Positions 21,919 to 33,095 of a stretch of 47,500 nt of DNA are shown in pieces. The stretch spans positions 3,611,669 through 3,659,168 of the forward strand of contig NC_087386.1 of assembly GCF_963675165.1 (NCBI RefSeq), in the 5' to 3' direction. The notes beneath the pieces are model-generated. The model was not told the origin of the DNA. It worked only from the letters and a program-made list of their open reading frames with translations, and did no database searches. This DNA comes from Halichondria panicea. Its lineage: Eukaryota > Porifera > Demospongiae > Suberitida > Halichondriidae. A program made the position numbers and the translations under genes. Each line of letters starts with the position of its first letter. The first letter of the stretch is position 1.

Positions 21919-22550
21919 TGTTACATTTTGCTTAACTGAATTACTTATGTATACACAACTTTAGATACCACTTGTGTGTGTTTAGCAGGGCTCATAGTTT
22001 CCCAGGGAATTATAAGCTTGAGGGTATAAAGTACAAGTATAATTTTTTGAATGTACAGAAATGATAATAAAGCTGTAGCTAGCTGCATGATAATTAGCTA
22101 TGGCTGTTCAGTTTTTTCACTACCAGTTTCTATAGCGTTTGCTGTGTTGATAGTAGGTTTCCCCAGTATCTTTTCTTGTCTCTACGAGGAGCCAATGATT
22201 AAAACTGTTCTGGGTCCATTGTCACAAACATGAAAGCATGTCTTCAACTTAATTGTTAGCATTTGTCAACTTCGCCCTCCTGACTTCTGTTTCTATCCTG
22301 CTGCCATGTTTTACTTCAGTAGACTCCTGTGTCTGGGAACAATAGTGCACTGTAGCATTGCTGCAAGCTGTTAATTCCTTGCTAGCTAGCCGTACAGATC
22401 AGAATAGTTTCTGAGAAGCTTGAGCTGCTTGAGGCTGGACAGAGCCTTCCAGTCTTCTACTTCCTTTATTGTTTAATTATGTAAAATGCAAATATAAAAT
22501 GCTGATTGGCTAGTCAAAATTTGCACAGATACATACTTACTTTACTTTAT
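21919..22550. other. Unassigned spacer
   Basis: No coding or repeat structure that I can support. It contains a TTTCCCAGGGAATTATAAGC word reminiscent of the R1 terminus. Confidence 0.4.
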
Positions 22551-22990
22551 ATGTCATCTTCGTCAAGTACATGTACACCATCGTTTACTAGGTCCTCGTT
22601 TTCATCTACTGGCTCATCTGATTGCTCAGGTTGCACGTCCTCTACAACTTGCACGTCCTCTACAAACTCACTGCACGTAGCAAAATTATAAATTATATGT
22701 AAAATAAATTATGTAGATTGCACATAAAATATATATATACGCAGTACCTGAGGTCAACTTTTCTCTGCTACTCGTAATTCTCCCCGGCAAAGTTGAACGA
22801 TTTTTCGACCAGCACTCTTACGGGAGTCCTCTCAAGCAGTCGTTCACTTGTACACTCTCTACGTACAGCTAGTTCATAGTTTACCTTCAAAGTCCATCAA
22901 AACAGCAGCCAACCCTGGCAGAAGCTGTCTCTTCAGGCTGCTAATTCTGCACTCTACGTACGCAATTGGGGCGTGGTCTACAGGCTTACG
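22551..22990 (-). CDS. Hypothetical gene, acidic C-terminus
   Basis: On the minus strand a terminal exon follows a CTACGTGCAG acceptor (about 22676) and encodes an acidic tail (EDVQVVEDVQPEQSDEPVDE, ending LDEDDI and stop at 22551). An upstream exon (about 22990-22870) reads ISSLKRQLLPGLAAVLMDFE and ends at GAAG|GTAAAC. The middle part is not resolved and one stretch contains stops. I do not recognise the protein. Confidence 0.33.
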
Positions 22991-24370
22991 TCTTAATTTA
23001 TACTCTAGCGTACGCATACGCTAGAGCCAGATATAAAAAGTGTTCGATCTGACTATCTACGTACAGGACTTGGTTAGCATGCTGTAATTAGGTAAGGTGA
23101 ACAAAGTTACGAGCTGACTTTGTCCTATTTTTCTCTAGAGGGTGTGTCATGACCATAAATAGATAACAAAGGGATTTTACAACAAAAGCTCTTCGTAATA
23201 TTGAAGAGCTGTGTGGTAGTGCATCTGTGTTGCACCTGTGTTGTGTAGTGCACCTACGATCAAGTCTACTGGTTTCCTAGACGGGATGAAAATCAAGTGT
23301 AAAATCTGAGTGCACACTAGTTGCACACTAGTAGTTTCATAATCCTGTGAAGGAGCTTTCCCTTGCAACGTGTGTGTGGGCGTACGTGGGTGTAGGTGCC
23401 CTCCTAACATGAAGCCAAACCAAGTAAGGACTGACTCCGTCAACTGTAATTTATAATTACATCAAGGTAGTTATGGTACCCTTAGTTATGGTACCCTGCT
23501 AGTTATGGTGCCCTGCATCAGAATCCACAAGGTTTTTTAGTGTGCCAAATATTTATGATCAAATCAGCGAAGAAAGTTGATGTTGTAAGTGTAGCGAGGT
23601 AGTGTTTGTTCTGCTCATAATTTATAATTATAGTGTTTACGTTATAGGACACCCTGGATTTCAAATGTTAGGTGGCGAATTCCTTTTACGTAATTATAGA
23701 TTCGATTGAACGTTTTGGTGTGAACTACTCCATCAGGTGAGATTCGCTGAGGCGTAGTGTACCATTTTGACTCAAACGGTTTGAGAAGGACATGCCTATC
23801 AGTAACCCTAATTATCCTTATGCTACAAATTATCCTTATGCTACAAAATTTGTTCAGCAGACTACATTTTTTGGTTACCGTATTCAGATTCAGATACAGA
23901 CCAGACCTATATTCAACTGAAGTTGTATGTATTGTCGACTCAGTATAATAACTTGCACTTACTGAGGGAGGAGCTCGTAATGCATAGAAGCTGAAGTTAA
24001 GTAAGTTAAGTACATCAATTTTAAGAGATTTCACGTTGACGTTGAGAGAGCCGGTTTATGGAAGGGAAACCTCAACCTCTGTTCTTGAACCAGCTGTACA
24101 TACTATTAAATATACGTAACACACACATCTACGTGAGTAACACACAAGGCTAAATTAAATTATATTCACAAAGATGCCGAAGGGTGGTGTTTGTGAATAT
24201 TAATTTGTGGTGTATTGGGTCCTTGTGTCTGTCAGGCCTTCGGCAACAGCGATGTATCATCTTTCGTCAGGTGTGATCTGTCAGGTGTTTCTAGCTAAGT
24301 ACTAGGATCCGAAGAGAGAGACTGCATTCTCATATGACGGCAGCGGTAGTGATAATTTTCAAAAAATCGT
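22991..24370. other. Mostly unassigned; short tandem repeats
   Basis: Contains a 15-bp TAGTTATGGTACCCT repeat in three copies (23468-23514) and an 18-bp in-frame duplication (23810-23845) inside a 130-codon minus-strand open frame (24034-23642). That frame has no recognised domain, and I do not call it a gene. Confidence 0.5.
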
Positions 24371-24371
24371 T

Positions 24372-24596
24372 GTGGTTGGAGCTATGCGCACGCCTGCTCT
24401 TTCACGTGGTATTTTTAATATCTTGCCTCGAGGTACGCTTCGTGCAGTACTGTCGAAACCGTTTGATAATGGCTACAAGATCTTCAACCTCATCAGCGAG
24501 GTGACTGGGGTCATACCAAGAGATATAAATATAGAGCCGGAAGAAGAAGAAGCTGTATCATGGCTGTATCATGGATGTAGTCTGGATAGCGTCTAG
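24372..24596 (+). repeat. R3 repeat, copy 1, with conserved peptide frame
   Basis: The core GGTATTTTTAATATCTTGCC, then TCGAGGTACGCTTCGT and CCGTTTGATAATG, recurs at 35530-35620. Both copies are open in the same frame, encoding GIFN(I/M)LPRGTLRxVxSK. It may be a small repeat domain or a fragment of an unknown transposon gene. Confidence 0.55.
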
Positions 24597-24694
24597 TTCG
24601 TACATAAGTGAGCCACCATTGAACTTGTAAACCTGGTAAAGAGCATCTGCCGATACGACTGCTGGGTCTTGCATGTCACCGTGACCGTGAGAAC

Positions 24695-24850
24695 ATTTCC
24701 TAGTTGCGGGTAATTTTCGGGGGACAAAATATTCGTGGTTCAGCAGACATTTCGTGGATGCTGCTTGGCAAGGTCGCTTCATTCGTGGGTAAAATATTCG
24801 TGGTCAGACCTCCAACCACGAAAATTTTGCCCCACGAAGTACTTCATGCT
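24695..24850. repeat. Imperfect palindromic element
   Basis: Repeated ATATTCGTGG words on one side (24730, 24788) pair with CCACGAAAATTTTGCCCCAC (about 24815-24835). This suggests the end of a small inverted-repeat (MITE-like) element. Borders and TSD are not clear. Confidence 0.4.
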
Positions 24851-25183
24851 AATTGTTAGTGGTTAGTGGGGGGTGGTCAGTTGCTAGGTAACGATGATGA
24901 TTGCATTGAGATATTATGTAGAAAAATGTCTGTATTTAGTTTTTTTTTAGTTAAAGTGGAATGAAAATGAGTGAGGTTGTGTATTTATCACCATTGCTAA
25001 AACTACACCCACCAGAACCCACCAGATCTTTCAGAGACCGATGTCGACTTCGGCTACCAGTCTACGTTGTTTTGAGCTAAAGGGACTGGATGCGATGACA
25101 CTGTAGGAGAGAGAGGAGGTTCATTGCCAGACAATGACGATGGGGATCCTAAAGGGGCTAGTGCTGCAGGAGAGAGAGGAGGT

Positions 25184-25377
25184 GCATGAGACTGGTTCAG
25201 AATCAGACGTAAATCATAAATCTACAAAATATGATTTCTGTCATTCATTGTGTTTCTTACCCTTCTTCAAGTTCATCGTCAGACATAGTCGCATGAGACT
25301 GGCTCAGAATCAGACGTAAATCGTAAATCTACAAAATATGATTTCTGTCATTCATTGTGTTTCTTACCCTTCTTCAA
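25184..25377 (+). repeat. 107-bp tandem duplication (about 1.8 copies)
   Basis: GCATGAGACTGG starts at 25184 and 25291. The copies differ at about three positions and run through AAATATGATTTCTGTCATTC to CTTACCCTTCTTCAA. The CTTAC word inside each unit could be a minus-strand splice donor, so a duplicated small exon is possible. Confidence 0.8.
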
Positions 25378-27516
25378 CATCGCTTTCAGTTTGGCTGGCC
25401 TGGACCTTCTTGACATTAGCACGACTATTGAGCTCCACCCAAAGCATGCAGGAAGTGAATGTAATAATCTTCAATAAATTATTGGAAAGCTAATAGCTTG
25501 TATAATTTTTATAGATCAGCCAGTACCTACTCTACAGATGCCGTTATACTACTGCATGCTATCTTTATTTGCATGCTATCTTTATTGTCTAGTGAGGAAC
25601 CTAAAATAAACCGTACCCGGAACAACAGTCATTCGAGCTGATCACTACGTCAGTTTTGATTCGTAGTTTCAACTCTCTAGCTAGTCGCTCGATGATCCTA
25701 GTCGCTAGCCCCTCACATAGTTTAGTTATACGAAATCACCAACACTGAAATTCCGTAGCTTGATTATCTCAGTCCAGTCCAGTCCAGGAGACTTCCTCAG
25801 TTCAGTAGGAATTGTGTTCCAGCCTCGCTGGGTGGTATGGCTTCACACGTTGTAGCATTGCTGAGACAATCACTTCTGGTAATCCTTGCAAATGATTTCC
25901 TCATGAGTTCGAGCACTTGTCGTAGTGGTAGTACTTCCAGCCATTTCGAATGTGCCTTTTGCCCATAAAAGAACGGGAATGGATAAAAGAACGGAATGGG
26001 CATGATAGCATGGATGGCAGGCTATCATCCAGGCTATCATCCATCTTTGCATAGACCAGGACGGTGCGTTCCACCACAATCATCTCTTCCATGACGGCAC
26101 ACAAACACACCTTTACAGCACCAAACACTTGGAAGTAATGGCAGCCAACAAGTAATGGCAGCCAACAACAGAAACTAACAGCACTTCATGCACATAAGGT
26201 TTTGGGTAACGGGACATGTAGTCACACCAGATCATTTTTAAATTCCCAGTTGGCAATAGGTGTACTTTGTACTACGATTGCACCATCATACCTAACGATT
26301 TCCAGTTAAGGGCTGCATAATGAACATCCGACCTAACTCTTCTTCTAGTATGCTTTGGAATTTTTTTTCACGCGACTCGCCTCATCAAGAAATACTTTGC
26401 TCATTTCTTGCATTAAAGTAGATGCTACTTGACAGTATTTCGACTCTTCCACTTGCTTCCACTTGCAGGCCTACGTGTAGCTCAGAAGAAAAACGATGGC
26501 ACGCTGCATGATTTTGCGTAGTTGCTTGGAGAAAGGAGTGCTTCGATGCAAGTGCGTTTGCCCCTGAGTATTTCATCCACAGCGGTTCACAGCGGTCTCT
26601 ATCTTTAAGAAGTGCTCTTGGTTTAAATCCTTTTATCGAGAAGTTATTGTGGTACTGTATGGTACTGTATGAAAGTACTGTATGAAAGTATGGATTTCAG
26701 CGGGGGGGGGGGGCACAACTATTCTATACAGTAATTAGGTAGGGCCGCTAATAAGAGGTATTAGGTTGTACAAGAGTAGGCTAAAATATGATCGAAGTAG
26801 ATCAATGCCATTTGGTTTCTGGTCCACCGCTTTCTATCTCATTATTGGATTTCGATCTCATTATTTCTACTACGTCTACTACGCATGCGCAGAATGGTCC
26901 ATGTGGTACAAAATAGTGTGATAATGATGCAAAATAATGAGAAAAGCCGCCTTGGAGTGGCCTAATAGAAAAAGGAGTCTACCTTTGTTGAGTCGAGTCT
27001 TTCAGGGATGTTAGTAGTCTTCTTAAAAACATCTTCCCATGTGACATCGTGAATATTTGTTTCCGAAGGACGGGTCACAAATTCTACAGTTGTTCTACAC
27101 GTACTATAATGTCATGCCGCGTGGCTGGACATGCACATGCGCACCATCACCGCAATAGGTACCAGGTCGATTAAAATACGGTCTCATAGGCGTGGTCCAT
27201 ACACGCCCACATATCAATACACACAGGAGTCCATCGACTAACAAGAATCACAGCGTGGACATTGAGATTCGTTACAAATTGCAAGATCAAATGAAAGTCA
27301 CAACTTATTGGGTGAAAATAGAATCCTGGCAAGAAGAAATATTTTCTCTGAAGAAAATGTGACAGGGCCTAGAAATGAGGCCTAGAAATGAAGGCAAAAA
27401 ATGTTTTTTTTCACAGGTGCTAACTTCAGCCTCCTCTACCTACCTGTAAAAACAGGTCAAGCGCGGAAGAAACTCACCAAACGTTTATTTTTTACAATGA
27501 AATTTACTGTCTACGT
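25378..27516. other. Unassigned intergenic region
   Basis: No gene supported. It holds a G13 tract (about 26701-26713), a second NRF1-like half site (ACGCATGCGCAG at 26882) and several micro-duplications (25553-25586, 17 bp; 26133-26166, 17 bp). Confidence 0.5.
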
Positions 27517-28437
27517 GAGGGGAAATTCCCAGGGAATATCCCTATTGTTGTTAATTATTTTTAACAAAAAGATTACAACTTGTACAGGACTATTTCATCA
27601 GCCCAGTACCAAGAGGAGCCAGGTAGCAAACATTCATTAGAAAGAGCAGCTATCTAGCTAGCTAGCTTGGCGTAGATCCACTCTTGTTTCTTTAGACGCC
27701 CGTGCCACTTGTCTTCACCATAACAACCTACAGATAAGTAGTAAGTTAAGTTAAGATAGACACAATATCAATGTCACTTACATTCTAGCCAATAGACCCG
27801 GAACGACCTCCATCCATATAAATGTTATAGGACTAAATGTTATAGGACAATTTCACAGGGCTCTCCAAGATGTGATCACTCATCCCATCAGGCCTGCTAA
27901 TACTAAGCACGATACCAATACTAAATTAGAGGAAAGCTTCTTGTAAGAAGTTGAATCTAGCATATAGATGAATCTAGCATATAGACGAATACTGTAAGCC
28001 GTATGAACACGTAGGCTCCATGCAAGTGAGCAATCTTTTATAAGACTGATACATGACACAGAAAGTAAGTACAAGCTGATAACAAGACATGAAAGCTTAC
28101 CATTGGAGCGACGGGAGTCTTTGTCTTGTCTTTTTATTTCTTCTAAGATCCTTCGCTATACAAGCTAGCTAGAGAGCTAGAGACATCTAACTAACTCGTC
28201 TTCTCCAGAAATCTTTTACTAAGTATACGAAAGTGCCCGGAAATCAACAATTATTCATGACGTTTGAGCGTCATCTGGGCGTTGCAATACTTCGTAGCGT
28301 TCCCTCGAACATATCTCCGGATAGAAAATAGCTAGGAGGTCGATCTTGGTATCATTTTGAAGCTTAGAGAACGTTTTATCCGATTCAACAATAAAAATAA
28401 ACTCGGGTATACCCGCTGTTTTCCTAGGCCCTGTCAC
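27517..28437 (-). repeat. Dispersed repeat R1, copy 3 (inverted, longest)
   Basis: A reverse-complement match to copies 1 and 2 from the GAAATTCCCAGGGAATA end to the AGGCCCTGTCAC end. On the minus strand the 5' portion keeps an open frame (IPEFIFIVESDKTFSKLQND, then AIFYPEICSRERYEVLQ). Micro-duplications at 27819-27848 (15 bp) and 27952-27985 (17 bp) are absent from the other copies, so they arose after dispersal. Confidence 0.9.
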
Positions 28438-28591
28438 AAATATTCGACAAACGAGTCGCACTGAGTCCCAAAGAAGTGAGCAAAAATCTCGTCATCCGAC
28501 TCCTCATACGCTCAGAACACACCCGACTACTTCATGGTGGTCATCTACTAATATCTGGATCCGTCGATACCACCATTCGCAAGCCGGTCAT

Positions 28592-29711
28592 AGTAAAGGC
28601 TAGCCTCGATTCCAGGCCGCTTGAAGGCGCATGCGTGTACATTACCCAAAAAGGGGGTAATCCGTGTATTTGTAGAGTAAAATAAACCGTATACTATTTG
28701 TATTCTGATGTTACATAAGAAGTATTGTGCAAAGATGACTGAGTTCTTACGCCAAGTCTCTACTTAACGACACCCTTTATAGGAAAGGCATGATGTGTTC
28801 CTGCTCAGGTACTGGGACCAGCAATTACAATTATTGTTGATTCAGCGAAAACGAAGCTCCGCCCATGATTTTTACTATCAATTGTGCAGTAAAAATGGAG
28901 TTTTGCTGCTCTAATCAAATTCCGGAGCGTCAAACCTTAGTTTAAGTGTTTACTTTTTAGTGCAGTAGTTAGTTCAAAGCTATATGCAGGCACTATCGTT
29001 AGCGCCTAACAGTGGGATCAGCTAAAGGTGAGATTTTCTAATAAAATACTTTTTAAGCTTAATATTTTGCATGTAAAGGCTTACTTTTCATTGATCCCAC
29101 GCTAACGGTAGTGCCTGCATATAGCTTTGAACTAACTACTGCACTAAAAAGTAAACACTTAAATTAACTAAGGTTTGACGCTCCGGAATTTGAGCTAAAG
29201 ATTAGAGTAGCAAAACTCCATTTTTACTGCACAATTGATAGTAAAAATCGTGGGCGGAGCTTCGTTTTCACTGAATCAACAATAATTGCTGGTCCCAGTC
29301 CTTAATGTACCTGAGTGTGGGTCCCCTGATGAGGCTGTGGTAATATAGACCAGGCAAGTGTTATGTTCGACAAGAAGTCATTGCTGAAGATAAAGAAGCT
29401 AATGATTACTCCTGAAAGCTTTTAACTCGACACTCAGGAAGTTATTCACTCAAGATCTACTGATGTATTAAAGACTCTTCCTAGTCTGGGAGGAAACTAT
29501 AAACAGAGCTAGAAGAAGCAACACTGCTGCAGCATAATTATTCTACTTTGATTAGTGTCTCTGCCGGTCACATTGTCATACGTATTATTCTCTATTCCCT
29601 TTTGTATTTTTTTACAATTTGTAGGATGAAATTGTTGTCAATTATTTCGCGCTGCGGTATACCAGGCCGCCGCCTTGTTCAAGCGGCCTGGAATCGAGGC
29701 TAAGTAAAGGC
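28592..29711. mobile_element. Non-autonomous Mutator-like DNA transposon
   Basis: Perfect 25-bp terminal inverted repeats start TAGCCTCGATTCCAGGCCGC at 28601-28625 and mirror at 29678-29702. A perfect 9-bp direct repeat, AGTAAAGGC, flanks them (28592-28600 and 29703-29711). TSDs of 9-10 bp are typical of Mutator-like elements. The 1,102-bp interior has no transposase but contains a large fold-back (28804-29315). The superfamily assignment rests on TSD length alone. Confidence 0.8.
28804..29315. repeat. Fold-back palindrome with about 200-bp arms
   Basis: The left arm (CTCAGGTAC at 28804 to AGTGGGATCA at 29020) pairs with the right arm (TTGATCCCAC at 29091 to GTACCTGAG at 29315) around a loop of about 70 nt. 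The arms differ by small indels and substitutions. Each arm contains AAGCTCCGCCCA, TCAATTGTGCAGTAAAAATG and GTTTACTTTTTAGTGCAGTA. No separate TSD was seen at its ends, so it may be the body of the enclosing transposon rather than a nested insertion. Confidence 0.9.
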
Positions 29712-30272
29712 ATACATCTGTATATTTGTGTCTCTATCTGTAAAGGCCGTGCGCTTTCCTAGCCTGCCTGAGGAGGTTTATCTGCGAGTGACCATGGAAC
29801 AAACTTCGTCGGGGAATTATATGAATTCATGCAACTAAAAAACACCAACGATATCGTATCAAACTACAGCAGTGCCTTACATATTAATTGACCGAGCATG
29901 CCCCCACATTTTGGGAATCCGCGCCTCAAAACCCATCTTCATCGAATACTCAAAGTTAAACTTTAACTTTGAAGAGCTCTCTCTCAAATAGAGGTAAGCC
30001 CCTGGACATTTTTTGATTGGCCGTCCGATCAAGGCCATTCCAGACCGTGATTTTCCTCCTCAATCCCATCTCCACACTCAATCCATCTCCACATTGCGTC
30101 GCTGGCATAGCATTAGAAAGTCTTCGAAACCCATGAAGGCCAAGATGGTCTAGTTAGGGTTGTGAAGCTACGAACCACGAACGGCGTTTACACGAGACCT
30201 GTGACAGCCTATCCTTGTCAATAATCATTAATATCATCTTCAGCTGTTATGTCTATCTCTTCCTCCCAATCT

Positions 30273-30318
30273 GGCACGTGTGTTTGCTTCTATTAGAAGC
30301 ACTCAAAACACACGTGCC
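30273..30318. repeat. Short hairpin
   Basis: GGCACGTGTGTTT and AAACACACGTGCC flank a second small palindrome, GCTTCTATTAGAAGC. The E-box-like CACGTG appears in both arms. The rest of 29712-30640 shows no gene. Confidence 0.7.
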
Positions 30319-30640
30319 TTTGTGTCGCCAGATTAAATGCACTTTAAATGCACTTCAAATAGAATGTTCATACTTAGACTCATCGCTCAGACTGTGATAC
30401 GATGGCATCACTAACATGCTGGATCTGCCACAAGTCATGCTAATTTGAAAGGTACATGGCAGCTGTGCATTCTTGCCAGAAACTATGCTAACTTTTTTTC
30501 CTTCAAAAAACATGTTTACAGACACCATGACACCATCGTGCCTGTGGTGGTAAAGATTTGCTAACAGCTAAAGTTGAAGATAACGAGCACTAGGTGTCAT
30601 CATGATCACTTTCGTATTCTGAAAGTGATGACTCGTTGCT

Positions 30641-32450
30641 GGTTTTATGTTGAAGTCGCGAGCAGTTTACAAAGCAACTGAGGCTCATTTGAGTAGCATT
30701 ATTGAAGATGTTTCTACTTTACTCGATCGAAAGACTAAGCAAAAGATGTTAGATATTGCAAGTATATTGCAAGTACTTTTGATCTACCTGCCGCAGTATG
30801 TGATGAGCTCACAAAAGTGTTTGACTCTCCAGTGTTGACTCTCCAGTGTTACAAAGTACTTACAAGACAAGTTTTTGCGAGAGAAAATGGGATTGGTAAG
30901 GCTTTCATGTACAGTACATGTACATTTTTTTATCTGCACGATTATAATTATGAATGTGATTTTTTTTATATAGATTAAACAGACAAGACAAACTATATTC
31001 CCTTGCTATCTTCTCTGAAGTCTTTTTTGTCTCAGTGTTAGAAGATGTAAGTAGTTATGTTCACTTCCTCTGTCATAAAGTATATACACAGGACGCAGAC
31101 TACTGTGATAGTTCCAGTTTTGCCTCTTTTCTATTGATGGTTTGATGTTTTGATGTTGTTTGTTTATTACGACGATGTCGAAGTTTGTAATCCGCTTGGC
31201 ACATGTTACATGTATTTACATGTATGTCGAGATCATAGGCTTGTGTATACACAATGCAGATACAATACCTGCAGCTCTTTTCTCTACTACCTATCCAATC
31301 GCTCATCAGTGATTAAATCAACACCAAACGTGCCTTTAATGAGAGACGTTGAAACGTTAGAGGGTGTAAGTGTAATACCAATACTTAGTAGCTGCACATT
31401 ATTTTTGACTCCACTCGCTTTTCACACCAGTTACTGTGGTTACTGTGGATGGAGAGGAGCACACGTTCAGAGGTCATGGTTCCTGCTGATAACAGGAAAT
31501 GCTGGCAGTGGAGGAAGATGTGGAGGAAGATGTGGAGAAAGATATGAAAACCAAGGTACGATAAGAATGTACGTACAAAATCTCTATAGAACTTTGAATA
31601 GAACTTTGAGCCTCGTACACGAGAAACACATGCATACCATTGTGCAAGACTTGTGGCTCGTCTAAATGCAACAACCTTTTGTGGAATAAATTGTGACTCG
31701 GTTCTTTCATATAACGGAGGGCCTTGTTCCTGATGTAATGCACGTGTGCTCGAAGGTTCCCTGTGTTACGAGATCTTAGATGGTTAGTTTCAGAGGAAAA
31801 AGTCTTGACGCTAAACCGATGCCATCTCTTTATTTCCTTATTGGGGTAGTGATGCAAAGGATCCTTTTGGTACAACTTTTTTGACTTCTACTGACCATGG
31901 ATTTAGGTCAACTGGTATTTAGGTGAACTGGTGAGTGTTTTTTATTTGTTTATACATTTATCTAAATGTACATGCACACTTGCAGCTACTTGCAGCTACA
32001 CAAACATGGTGCTTGGCTCGTCTATTGCCACTCCTTATTGGTGAGAAAATCCCTGAAGAAGACGATCATTGGGATAATTTTCTTTTGCATCTGGACTATT
32101 GCTTTGCCCCTGTAACGTCGACGGAGATGATTGCATACCTAAGAGTGCATACCTAAGAGAAATAATCCACGAACACCACCAAACGTTTGTACAGCTCTAT
32201 CCAACTATATGGTGCACTACCCTCAGTGGATGAAAGAGTAAAGGATACTATAATTGTTGCGCATTAATTGTGTACCGTGTACCTACATCTATAGCATAGT
32301 CGACCAGCTTTAATGTGTATATGGACCACTGATTCGTTACTGGGTAATGCAATGCTTCAAATGCAATGCTTCAAATGCGCTTTGAAGGCAAACACAGCTT
32401 TATTCCTGCTATATATCATCCTCTGATATACATAAGAATAAGTGTATACA
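30641..32450 (+). pseudogene. Transposon-type gene (YYDD...NPLG / GLVPDVMH family), broken
   Basis: A plus-strand gene with several exons. KQKMLDIAS with DLPAAVCDELTKVFDSPV lies in 30641-30895 (donor GTAAGG), followed by SVLEDVSSYVHF from 30973. FVYYDDVEVCNPLG is near 31160-31200, ITEGLVPDVMH with LEGSLCYEI near 31715-31780, and LARLLPLLIGEKIPEEDDHW with REIIHEHHQTF near 32020-32180. GPLIRYW and RFEGKHSF are near 32325-32395. I recognise this motif order from a widespread, poorly characterised transposon-associated protein of cnidarians, sponges and fish; I can give no family name. Perfect tandem duplications of 11, 14, 8, 14 and 14 bp break its frame. It is dead as written. Confidence 0.68.
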
Positions 32451-32529
32451 TTCTATACATGTGTACATTGAGTACGGTAATAATTGTGTACCTACATCTA
32501 TAGCATAGTCGACCAGCTTTAATGTGTAT
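32277..32529 (+). repeat. 44-bp direct repeat pair, 209 bp apart
   Basis: GTGTACCTACATCTATAGCA through CAGCTTTAATGTGTAT occurs at 32277-32320 and again at 32486-32529 with no mismatch. The first copy straddles an acceptor-like CTATAG of the transposon gene, so the second duplicates an intron/exon border. Confidence 0.9.
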
Positions 32530-33019
32530 TTTATTATTTTGGAAGATGCTTTTTTATAGTAAAGAACACGGTGCTTGCAGACCTACCCTACATTAGACTT
32601 GCTATGCCCTCGGTTTCAGAAGAGAGTTTACTTCAAACGTAAGCTACATAATTAATTTATACGCAAAACATTTTTTACATACACATATATGTACATTGCA
32701 GTGTGTATTAGGTACATGTATGTTGAATTACAAGAAGCTCGATCGGTTTTTAGCTTTTTGTGTTAATAAACCTGCAACACTTCTACAGGACATCCTGGTT
32801 TCAAGAAAAAGAAGTATTGTACAAGCCAAGTGGAGTAGTCGTTCTCCATGTCGATAATGTTCCAGTATTGTTTTCTGTTTTGAACCGTGGATGACTTTTT
32901 TTTAGTGTGTGAAGAAGTTTTGCACACGGAATGTTTCAACCCACACTTTCATGCGTATCAGGTGTGATGAAACACAATGCCTTTCAAAATACCATCGTAT
33001 TCCAAGTAGTGTAGGTAGC

Positions 33020-33095
33020 CCAGGCCTTACTTTTTTTGCTGTTGTCACTGTTCATCCATAAAGCAGGCGTACAGTTAGGAAAAAGTAAGGCCTGG
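33020..33095. mobile_element. Small inverted-repeat element (76 bp)
   Basis: The 16-bp arms CCAGGCCTTACTTTTT (33020-33035) and AAAAAGTAAGGCCTGG (33080-33095) enclose 44 bp. It is MITE-like, but no target duplication is evident. Confidence 0.55.

Noticed and set aside
23642-24034. 130-codon minus-strand open frame
   Set aside because: No recognisable domain, no splice support and an internal 18-bp duplication. Its length is possible by chance in this composition.
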